Source: Verrucomicrobia bacterium UBA1211
GTDB lineage: Bacteria > Verrucomicrobiota > Kiritimatiellia > RFP12 > UBA1067
Assembly: GCA_002309585.1 (NCBI GenBank)
Contig: DBXN01000167.1
Coordinates: 7,244 to 19,230, forward strand
Length of the DNA stretch: 11,987 nucleotides
Direction: 5' to 3'
In this document: positions 1 through 6,682 of the stretch, in pieces
How positions within the stretch are numbered: the first letter of the stretch is position 1
How the letters are laid out: every line of letters begins with the position of its first letter
Notes under the pieces: generated by a model
The model's database searches: none
What the model saw: the letters and a program-made list of their open reading frames with translations, nothing else
Told to the model about the DNA's origin: nothing
Translations under genes and position numbers: made by a program

Positions 1-599
1 TTCATGATGTCAAAGGCATCCTTCCCGCCGAGTTTGTAGACCTCCTCGATAAACGGGATCGGCACACCGGCATGGCCGCCGATCGCGACTTGGATCTCGG
101 GATTGACCGACTTGACTGCCGCATAGGTCGCCTTCAGAAGCGCGGTGTAATCCTTCGCCGAGGGGTTCTTCCAAAAGCTGGGGATATTCTGCTCGTTCCA
201 AACCTCCACCACCGGCAACCGCTTGCCGAAGTGCCGCACCAGCTCCCGGACATAGCCGCTCCACAGGTCGAGATGCTCATGCGCGGGATAGGCGAACCGG
301 GGCGGGGAACAGAGGATCGGCAGGATCTGGATATCCCCTTTCTCCGCATCCTCCACCGTGTTGTCGAACATGGTGAAATCCCACTTCCCATCCTCGCGCT
401 GGATCGTGCGCCAGTCGAAATCGCTCCGCGTCCATCCGATCCCGATCTCTCCCATCCGCTGATAGGTCTGCACCCGGACCTCATACTCGCCATGCCGCGA
501 AATGTGCGCACACGCGCCATACGGGTTATCCGCCTGTCCCGCCCAGACACATCCCGCCATCACGCCCGCAATTCCCGCCATCCGCAACACACGCTTCAT
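1..599 (-). CDS. Exported glycoside hydrolase, clan GH-A type (partial, N-terminal 199 residues)
   Basis: The reading frame is open from an ATG at 599 to the left edge with no stop, so only the first 199 residues are present. A strong Shine-Dalgarno (GGGGAGG) lies just upstream at about 604-610. Residues 1-22 form a signal sequence, KRVLRM followed by a hydrophobic run. An AGC at residues 15-17 could be a lipobox, or cleavage could follow VWA as type I. The mature part reads as a (beta/alpha)8 barrel. FDWRTIQ and the GKWDF segment near 71-75 are typical of GH39/GH5-like enzymes that begin with 'I R x D F x W ... E G x Y D F'. VVEVWNEQNIPSFW near 130-143 carries the Asn-Glu pair (N135-E136) that holds the acid/base Glu in clan GH-A. 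The nucleophile Glu lies outside the window. Substrate and exact GH family cannot be fixed from this fragment. It is divergent from the DUF1080 operon. Confidence 0.82.
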   Translation of the reverse strand, partial: MKRVLRMAGIAGVMAGCVWAGQADNPYGACAHISRHGEYEVRVQTYQRMGEIGIGWTRSDFDWRTIQREDGKWDFTMFDNTVEDAEKGDIQILPILCSPPRFAYPAHEHLDLWSGYVRELVRHFGKRLPVVEVWNEQNIPSFWKNPSAKDYTALLKATYAAVKSVNPEIQVAIGGHAGVPIPFIEEVYKLGGKDAFDIM

Positions 600-658
600 T
601 CCGACCTCCCCTAACTTGCCTTGACGTTTCCCGCCCTTTCCCCTTATGGGATGGGAAT

Positions 659-664
659 ACAATA
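659..664 (-). promoter_or_regulatory. Possible extended -10 element for the glycoside hydrolase gene
   Basis: Read on the minus strand, TGC precedes TATTGT, giving an extended -10 (TGnTATTGT) about 60 nt upstream of the ATG at 599. No convincing -35 sits 17 bp further upstream (TTCGTT at best). This is a weak call from motif reading alone. Confidence 0.25.
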
Positions 665-750
665 GCAAAACCGCCGCCGCCAACGAAGCCAAAAGTTGGA
701 AAGAGGTGTCCCTCGGGCGCATCTCTGTTTTTCACCCATGCCATACAACC

Positions 751-848
751 ATTGTGAAATTGTGGAAGTGTGGGATTGAGACATTATGGAATATGAAATT
801 GGGAAAATGCCACAATGCCACATTGCCATAATTCCACAATTTCACAAT
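751..848. repeat. Octamer-phased imperfect palindrome (about 98 bp)
   Basis: Positions 751-767 and 832-848 are a perfect 17-bp inverted repeat centred at 799.5. Continuing inward (768-792 against 807-831), 17 of 25 positions still pair Watson-Crick and one is a G-T wobble. The element is also built in 8-bp steps. The right half reads GCCACAAT, GCCACATT, GCCATAAT, TCCACAAT, TTCACAAT (809-848). The left half begins with the complement-type units ATTGTGAA, ATTGTGGA, AGTGTGGG, ATTGAGAC, ATTATGGA (751-790). It is AT-rich in a GC-rich genome and lies between two divergent genes, upstream of the promoter at 894-922. No transposase accompanies it. It could be a dispersed intergenic palindrome, a MITE-like element or a binding array. 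Its function is unknown. Confidence 0.85.
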
Positions 849-893
849 AATACATAGTGAATTACCCAGATACACCCGTGTCCCTGTTCCCTC

Positions 894-922
894 TTCACAC
901 TTGCCCACGAATAGTATATACT
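894..922 (+). promoter_or_regulatory. Sigma70-type promoter for the DUF1080 operon
   Basis: TTCACA (894-899), a 17-bp spacer and TATACT (917-922) each match five of six consensus positions. The predicted start of transcription near 929 gives a leader of about 40 nt that contains the GGGAGG ribosome binding site at 955-960. The call rests on sequence match and position only. Confidence 0.6.
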
Positions 923-968
923 TCTCCTGTTTTAATGACCGATTATCCATTAAAGGGAGGTTCTGACG

Positions 969-2237
969 ATGACAAGGCTTTTGACTGCCGCTTGTGTTTG
1001 CACGATGGCGGTGGGGTTGTTCGCGGAGGAGGGCTTCACCGACCTGTTTGACGGGAAGACGCTCAACGGATGGAAACTGAACGGGGGAAGCGCGACCTAC
1101 GCGGTTGAGAACGGGGAGATCGTCGGACGGTGCGCCCCGAACACGCCCGGCAACACCTTCCTCTGCACCGAGAAGGAGTATGAAAACTTCATCTTCAAAA
1201 TCGAGTTCAAATGCGAAAACGGGAATTCAGGCGTCCAGTTCCGTTCCTCCACCCGCCCCGACGCGAAACTCAAAAACGGAACCCGCGTCTTCGGCTACCA
1301 ATCCGAGATCCGTCCCGACGGCGACTCCTGCGCCCGCATTTACGACGAGGGGCGGCGCGGTCACCGCTTCGGGATCGTCTGGCTGGACATCTCCACGCCG
1401 AAAGAGCGGCTGGATGCCGCCAAGAAGGTCTTCAAGCGCGGCGACTGGAACGAGATGGAGATCCAGTGTGTCGGACCGTCGATCAAAACCTGGATCAACG
1501 GTGTCAAGGTGACCGACATCTTTGACGACTGCCAGCAGAAGGGGTTCTTCGGTCTCCAGATCCATGCGGGTAAAGAGGGCATCTCCCACTGGCGGAACAT
1601 CCGCATCAAAACCCTGCCGCCCTGTCCGCCCTGGAAGCCGTTCTTCGTGAAAGGCGGCGACGGCAAGTGGGCGCTGAAGGACGCGCACTATGTGATTCCG
1701 CAGGACTGGAGTTTCGTGGAAGAGAAGGGCGGGGTCTACCTGCGCGGCGTTCACGACAAAAACGAGAAGAAGGATGGGCTGGTCATCTCGGATGCCGATT
1801 ATGACAACTTCATGGCGCGGGTGACCTACCAGATCAACGGCGGCAACTCCGCCCTCTACTTCCGCGCCGCCGAGGAGGATATCCCGTGGGTTCTTAAGGG
1901 GTTCCAGAACGAGATCGCCGGCAACAACCGCGACTCCGCCCTTTGGCACACCCAGGGCAAGACCACCAAGGGCCGGGGATGGGTCGCCATGAATGATGAG
2001 CTGGTCACCAAGGTCCGGAATACCAACGGATGGAACACCGTCTCGACCATCGCGGTCGGCGACCGGATCGTCAACCGGCTCAACGGCTTCGAGACCTTCG
2101 ACATCATCGATCCGCCCTGCGAGAAGACCGGCAAACTCGGTCTCCAGCTGCACGGCGGTGCGGACAACGAGATGCGGTTCAAAAACTGGGAAGTGATGCC
2201 GGTTGAACCGTGGATGCTCGAGGCCATGAAGCGGTAA
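969..2237 (+). CDS. Secreted protein with two tandem DUF1080 (3-keto-disaccharide hydrolase) domains
   Basis: The 422-residue protein starts with a signal peptide (about residues 1-20, ending in LFAEEG). Two copies of the concanavalin-like DUF1080 fold follow. Copy 1 (about 22-215) has FTDLFDGKTLNGW at 23-35, NSGVQFRSS at 86-94, GYQSEI and IYDEGRRG, then WNEMEIQ...WINGVKVTDI and the closing GLQIHAG at 195-201. Copy 2 (about 222-411) repeats the plan with NSALYFRA, KGFQNEIAG, GWNTVSTIAVGDRIVNRLNG and GLQLHGG at 391-397. DUF1080 members act on 3-keto sugars made by Gfo/Idh/MocA dehydrogenases, but others are sugar-binding or uncharacterised. The start is supported by GGGAGG at 955-960, 8 nt before the ATG. 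The stop is 15 nt before the next gene, so the two are very likely cotranscribed. Single-domain family members are about half this length, so the protein looks like an internal duplication. Its substrate is unknown. Confidence 0.88.
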   Translation: MTRLLTAACVCTMAVGLFAEEGFTDLFDGKTLNGWKLNGGSATYAVENGEIVGRCAPNTPGNTFLCTEKEYENFIFKIEFKCENGNSGVQFRSSTRPDAKLKNGTRVFGYQSEIRPDGDSCARIYDEGRRGHRFGIVWLDISTPKERLDAAKKVFKRGDWNEMEIQCVGPSIKTWINGVKVTDIFDDCQQKGFFGLQIHAGKEGISHWRNIRIKTLPPCPPWKPFFVKGGDGKWALKDAHYVIPQDWSFVEEKGGVYLRGVHDKNEKKDGLVISDADYDNFMARVTYQINGGNSALYFRAAEEDIPWVLKGFQNEIAGNNRDSALWHTQGKTTKGRGWVAMNDELVTKVRNTNGWNTVSTIAVGDRIVNRLNGFETFDIIDPPCEKTGKLGLQLHGGADNEMRFKNWEVMPVEPWMLEAMKR

Positions 2238-2252
2238 ACTTCCGGAGGTCTT

Positions 2253-5200
2253 ATGCGTTCTTCCCCTTCTCCGAACCTGCGGGCTCTCTTCCTCGTGATG
2301 CTGGCCTTCGCGGCGATACGGACCTGTCGCGGCGCGACGATGGCCGACGAGGCGAAGGCCGCCGGAAAGGGGATGATGGTCTTCGCCTACGGAAGCGACT
2401 GGAGCGCGTCCGGGCGAGCCGTCCACCGCGTCTTCCAATCCGACGCCTTCCAGAACGCAGTGACCTCCCGGTATGTGACCGGTACGCTCGATATCCGCGA
2501 CCAGCCGAACCCGGAGAGCAAGGCCGCCCAAACGTGGGCGGAGCCGGGCGATCTCACATCGCACAAACTCCCCGCGCTCTTCCTGACCGCGGCGAACGGT
2601 CGCGGTTTTTCCGTGCTGGAGAACATCCCCATCACGGCGACCGCCGACGCGCTCATCGAACGGATCAAGGCGGCGGAAGCGATTCGGGATGAGGCGGAAA
2701 AATTGATCGCGAAGGCGGAGACGCTAACGGGAGTCGAGGCGGCGGAGACGATCGGCGAGGCGCTTGCGCTGGTGGAACCGCAACTCGGCACCGTGGCGCG
2801 GTTGACCGGAAAGAAGGGATACGGCGCGGTTTTCGAGCGGCTGAAAACGCTCGACCCGCAGGACCTTTCGGGCTGGCAACGCCGCTTCACGATGGGAACA
2901 GGGGTGGCGCTGATCGCCGAGGTCAACGCCGACCGCGAGCGGAAGACCTTTGACAAGGGAGAGGCGGTCATCGCCCGCGAGGCCGCGAAGAGCGACCGCC
3001 ACCTAACCGTCAACCAGCGTCAGGCGATCGCGATGCTCCCCTTCGCCCTCTACCGGACCGACAAGGAGCGGGAACAGGCGAACATCCGGCTGCTGGATTC
3101 GATCGCCGCGATGGACGACCAAACCCTGTGGGGAATGGCGGCAGTGGGTTTCCTGCGCCGGTTCAAAGCCCCGGAGGCGAAGAAGTATCTGAAACCCCAT
3201 CCCCGTAAAACGGTCCTGCGGCCCCGGACACCCGCGACGGGCGCGCCGCCGTTCGAGTTCCGGAAACGGCTCAACGCCGATCTCCAGACGCTCGACGGTG
3301 TGACCCCCGCGCAGCTCCCCGACCTCACCGACGCGCAACGCACCGCCCTCGTCCGAGCCCATATCCTCGCCTCGGTCGGAGAAAAGGCCTTCGGGCGCAT
3401 CCTCGCCAACGAGGGCGGATCCCGTTTTCTCGACGCCTTCCTCGCCGACCGCGACTGGATGGAGGCTTTCGCGGGATCGGGTCCCCGGCATTACGGCGCG
3501 GCGAGTGCGCTGACCTATCTGGAACTGATGGCATGGAATGAGCCGGGCATCTACACCAACGCCTTTCAGCGGAAGGCCGCGACGGCGTTCTCCATGAATT
3601 TCCCGCTCACCGTGTCCACCAACGAGACGACCCGTACACAGGAGCGGCTGGCGAAAGAGGCCGCCAACGGCATCCGTCCCCCCGTGCCGAACGACGAGGC
3701 CCTGGTCCGGACGCTCCAAATCTTCACCGAACTGTCACATGCCGGACGGCTGCACGACAAGGTCTACGGACTGGACACATACGAGTGGCGGTATCTCCTC
3801 TTCCCGTGGGACCGGAACGATCCCGAAGAGCTGTTGGCCTTCAACGCTTTCTGCAACACCTCGTACGAGAAGACCTTCAGACTGGGATGGCAGGTCCCCT
3901 ACCGTCTGCGGAACTGCTTCGGGGAGTCGGTACACAATCCCCTCTACTACCAGCCCTGGATCCACGAACAGAGCCGTTACATCACCAGCCCCGAGATCGG
4001 CGGCGTCTGCAACATGATCTCCTCCTTCGCGACCACCCTCGGCCACGCGCACGGGCTGATGGCGGTCACGGCGGGCCAGCCCGGCCACTGCGCCTTCGTC
4101 GTCCGGCCCGAGCGCGGCGGACCCAAACAGTGGCAGATCCACTACTACATCCAGCCCTACACGCAGGGACGGTGGGGCGTCTTCAAATGGGGCGGTTACC
4201 AGAATCTGCTCGCGGCCGAGGATCTCTACGAGGGCACATCCCTCCAGGACCGGGAATATCCGCGCTGGCTGGCGGGCATCCGGCGGATTCAGGCGATGGC
4301 GGGCACCAACACCGTTTATCGGCCGGAGGTTGCGGAACTTTTCAAGACCGCGATGGAGAAGGTGCCCGGCAACTGGCCGGCCGGCCGCGACTGGAACCAG
4401 TACCTCACGGCGGGCAAGGCCCCGGCGGAGGCGTGGACCCTCTACGCCGACACCGTTCTGAAAACCACCTTCGAGCGGATCCCCATCGTCACGAACCTGA
4501 TGGAGCCCTACTTCAACACCCTCACCGCTCCGGAACAAAAGGAGGCGCTCGACGCAGCCATCATCCGGATGCTCCAGGCCATCCAGCTCACCGGACGGTC
4601 ATTCCCCGAGAAGCCCAACTACGCCCTGGTCCTCAACCAACTCGCCAACCGGTTCGGCAAGAGTGATCCGGACCGGCTCTTCAAACTCTACGGAGCCGCG
4701 CTGGCCGCCCGCCCCAAGACGGACGACTTCTTCATGCAGACCCTCTCCTGGGGCGCGAAGCGGTATGTCGGCCAAGCGAAATGGGAGACACCCTTCCTGG
4801 ATCTCGTGACCGGGACAGTGGCCTCCGGCGCTCCGGGCGCATCCAAGGACAAGGCCAACGCCGGCACCCGGGGGGTCTGGCGCAAACTGATCGTCAAAGC
4901 GGAGGCGGACAGCGCGTATGACCGGTTCCAGCGTCTCGTCGCACTGACGAATCGCCTCTATCCGCCCGACCCCTTCCCCAAAGGAGCGCAACCTTTCCCG
5001 CTGGAAGATTTCGGCGGCGCGCTCATCTCCTCCAACAGTCTCGTCCAATACGCCAAGAACGGACTCTACGACGTGCCCGAACGCCACCCCGAATTCTCCG
5101 ACGCCACGCCGCTGCGCGGCACCAAAGTCGCGCCGCCCGTCTCCGCCGCGCGCGGAGCGGACGGAACGTGGATCCAGCTGCGGCTCGGCGGCATCTCCGA

Positions 5201-5459
5201 GGTCAACGGCATCGTGCTGGTCAACGCCCGGAATCCGAAGCAACGCAAGGGACAGCTTCCCTTCACGGTCGAAATCTCCGAAGACGGCAAGAGCTGGAAG
5301 ACCCTCACCACCATCGAGAAGGATGCCGACTCCTGGCGGATTCCCCTCGCGGAGAAACCCGAACGGGCTCTCTTCGTCCGGGTCACCCGCAACGATCCCG
5401 TGGCGGAAGGGCTTTTCCGTTTCTCAAAACTCCTCGTCTACGGCCGGAAACTCTATTAG
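2253..5459 (+). CDS. Large secreted multidomain protein: thioredoxin-like, transglutaminase-like and discoidin-like regions
   Basis: This 1068-residue protein is preceded by GGAGG (2244-2248) and follows the DUF1080 gene by 15 nt, so it is the second gene of that operon. Residues 1-28 are a signal peptide. Residues about 32-130 resemble a thioredoxin fold of the 'GKxxMVFxYGSDWCxxCK' type, but the active-site segment reads SDWSASGR (48-55), so both cysteines are missing. A helical stretch follows. Around 560-660, GGVC (Cys586) and GQPGHC (His612), then an aromatic-rich strand (WQIHYY), resemble a transglutaminase/cysteine-protease Cys-His pair. I cannot assign the third catalytic residue. The C-terminus (about 935-1068) looks like an F5/8 type C (discoidin) carbohydrate-binding domain, with VNGIVLVNAR, FTVEISEDGKSWKTL and ending in LLVYGR. 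No enzyme activity can be named. A role in binding or processing extracellular glycan or protein is inferred from context. Confidence 0.8.
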   Translation: MRSSPSPNLRALFLVMLAFAAIRTCRGATMADEAKAAGKGMMVFAYGSDWSASGRAVHRVFQSDAFQNAVTSRYVTGTLDIRDQPNPESKAAQTWAEPGDLTSHKLPALFLTAANGRGFSVLENIPITATADALIERIKAAEAIRDEAEKLIAKAETLTGVEAAETIGEALALVEPQLGTVARLTGKKGYGAVFERLKTLDPQDLSGWQRRFTMGTGVALIAEVNADRERKTFDKGEAVIAREAAKSDRHLTVNQRQAIAMLPFALYRTDKEREQANIRLLDSIAAMDDQTLWGMAAVGFLRRFKAPEAKKYLKPHPRKTVLRPRTPATGAPPFEFRKRLNADLQTLDGVTPAQLPDLTDAQRTALVRAHILASVGEKAFGRILANEGGSRFLDAFLADRDWMEAFAGSGPRHYGAASALTYLELMAWNEPGIYTNAFQRKAATAFSMNFPLTVSTNETTRTQERLAKEAANGIRPPVPNDEALVRTLQIFTELSHAGRLHDKVYGLDTYEWRYLLFPWDRNDPEELLAFNAFCNTSYEKTFRLGWQVPYRLRNCFGESVHNPLYYQPWIHEQSRYITSPEIGGVCNMISSFATTLGHAHGLMAVTAGQPGHCAFVVRPERGGPKQWQIHYYIQPYTQGRWGVFKWGGYQNLLAAEDLYEGTSLQDREYPRWLAGIRRIQAMAGTNTVYRPEVAELFKTAMEKVPGNWPAGRDWNQYLTAGKAPAEAWTLYADTVLKTTFERIPIVTNLMEPYFNTLTAPEQKEALDAAIIRMLQAIQLTGRSFPEKPNYALVLNQLANRFGKSDPDRLFKLYGAALAARPKTDDFFMQTLSWGAKRYVGQAKWETPFLDLVTGTVASGAPGASKDKANAGTRGVWRKLIVKAEADSAYDRFQRLVALTNRLYPPDPFPKGAQPFPLEDFGGALISSNSLVQYAKNGLYDVPERHPEFSDATPLRGTKVAPPVSAARGADGTWIQLRLGGISEVNGIVLVNARNPKQRKGQLPFTVEISEDGKSWKTLTTIEKDADSWRIPLAEKPERALFVRVTRNDPVAEGLFRFSKLLVYGRKLY

Positions 5460-5562
5460 CGGGAAAATGAGATATGATAGCGACGCGCGCGCGAATTCAT
5501 GGGCAAACCCTCTGAACCGTCAACATCCACCACCATCGATCTGAATGAGAAACCATATTGAA

Positions 5563-5567
5563 AAGGA
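5563..5567 (+). promoter_or_regulatory. Ribosome binding site deciding the start at 5575
   Basis: AAGGA lies 7 nt before the ATG at 5575. The in-frame ATG at 5545 has no Shine-Dalgarno and would place charged residues (RNHIEKEQ) ahead of the signal peptide. The start at 5575 is therefore preferred. Confidence 0.65.
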
Positions 5568-5574
5568 ACAGATC

Positions 5575-6633
5575 ATGCAGAAGAAGATCATCATCGTTTT
5601 AATCGTCTTCATCTCCTTGGTATTCAGACTTTTGGGCAGCACACTGAACGGTCAAGAGGTTAATTACCTTACGGGAAGGCCATACCGTCAAGAGAGCGAG
5701 GTAACGGGGCCGGAACGTGAACGGTATATCGTTTTGGCGAGATCGTGGGCATCCAAACTATGGACAACCAACGAGGCATATAAGGGTTACTTTAAGCAAG
5801 ATTACCGCCCAGCGTGGATACCGCTGCCCGGATTCTGGACGAACGCATTCGTAAAAGCGAGGACATGGGTCACACGAAACGCTACCGACAGGATGGATTC
5901 ACAAGAACGTATTGAAGTCGAATTCAGATTCGATTTGTCTATCAAGAGGCAATGGGAAAGATGCAAGTTCGAGTTTTTGGATGACAAAAGCGGCAGGCTT
6001 ATCGCTGTGCGTAATTATTTCTATCAAGATCCGAATGTTCCATATACCTATGGGGTGTGGAAACCACTCCGGACCGATGGGGTCGAAGCGAGGCGGAAGG
6101 CGGCGGAATATGCCGCGATGTTTGGTGTCTCCAACCTATGGGACAACACGAAGTTCGACCTTTGTTCTTCATCATTCGACGGGGTATGGATCATCAACAT
6201 GCAGGCGCGCGCCAACGGATATCCCGCGATTTTCCCGGTCTGCATTAAGATGGCAGACCTGCCAGGATACCCGTTGGGGGAATGGTACAATTCGACCTGC
6301 CTGATTCCGACGAATCTCCCGACGAAAGTCATGTTGACGGCAGAAGATGGACGGAAGAAGGGTACCGAATATCTGAATAAGTATTTCCCCCTCAAGGATC
6401 TCATCCCGAACATCACCTTCGTGACAAACCGGCTGGAATACCGGATGCCCAACTACAACTACATCCGTCCCGCAGACGTGTCGGGTTTTTCCGATCCCCA
6501 AACGATTCCCATCGGCAAATACCATTTAGTCTGGGTAAACACGTTCATGAAACCCAAACGGGAGGGATACTATCCGTTCATCCAAATCTATCTGGATGCG
6601 GCAACTGGCGAGATGCTCGGAGGGGATGATTGA
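5575..6633 (+). CDS. Secreted orphan protein with possible PepSY-like repeats, low GC
   Basis: From the ATG at 5575 the protein has 352 residues. It begins with a clear signal peptide, MQKK followed by IIIVLIVFISLVFRLLG. An in-frame ATG at 5545 would add ten polar residues and lacks a ribosome binding site. I do not recognise the family. Two halves each end in a strand-turn motif: FEFLDDKSGRLIAV in the middle and IQIYLDAATGEMLGG at the C-terminus. The latter closely resembles the end of PepSY or YcdB/YcdC-type domains, where 'vDAxTGEvlg' is usual, and each half contains an alanine/lysine-rich helix (ARRKAAEYAAMFG; GRKKGTEYLNKYF). A PepSY-like fold is therefore plausible but unproven. Codon use is visibly more AT-rich than in both neighbours, strongest in the first third. 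That suggests recent acquisition or relaxed expression. It follows the big operon by about 115 bp with no convincing promoter, and is convergent with the oxidoreductase gene. Confidence 0.72.
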   Translation: MQKKIIIVLIVFISLVFRLLGSTLNGQEVNYLTGRPYRQESEVTGPERERYIVLARSWASKLWTTNEAYKGYFKQDYRPAWIPLPGFWTNAFVKARTWVTRNATDRMDSQERIEVEFRFDLSIKRQWERCKFEFLDDKSGRLIAVRNYFYQDPNVPYTYGVWKPLRTDGVEARRKAAEYAAMFGVSNLWDNTKFDLCSSSFDGVWIINMQARANGYPAIFPVCIKMADLPGYPLGEWYNSTCLIPTNLPTKVMLTAEDGRKKGTEYLNKYFPLKDLIPNITFVTNRLEYRMPNYNYIRPADVSGFSDPQTIPIGKYHLVWVNTFMKPKREGYYPFIQIYLDAATGEMLGGDD

Positions 6634-6682
6634 CACTGTGACCGGCGGAATCGTCAGAGCGAATTTCACATAGCCGGAGGGC

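Noticed and set aside
644..950. Short open frames across the palindrome region on both strands
   Set aside because: They are built from the octamer repeats and AT-rich spacer; the 8-bp period is not a codon period, and no start signals or families support them.
1227..2564. Long minus-strand open frame (445 codons) opposite the DUF1080 gene
   Set aside because: It is the antisense shadow of a GC-rich gene whose product has clear domain motifs and a ribosome binding site. The shadow protein has no recognisable motif or signal.
3735..4538. Minus-strand open frame of 267 codons inside the 1068-residue gene
   Set aside because: It lies wholly inside a well-supported gene, with shadow-type composition and no supporting start signal.
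5484..5493. Alternating CGCGCGCGCG run, possible Z-DNA
   Set aside because: At only 10 bp in a GC-rich genome it is too short to argue for more than chance.
5545..5574. Upstream in-frame ATG for the low-GC orphan
   Set aside because: It has no ribosome binding site and would put ten polar residues ahead of a normal signal peptide; the ATG at 5575 has AAGGA at the right distance.
6634..6682. Possible bidirectional terminator between the convergent orphan and oxidoreductase genes
   Set aside because: The only hairpin seen is a 4-bp stem (AGCC/GGCT) without a T-run; this is not enough to call a terminator.
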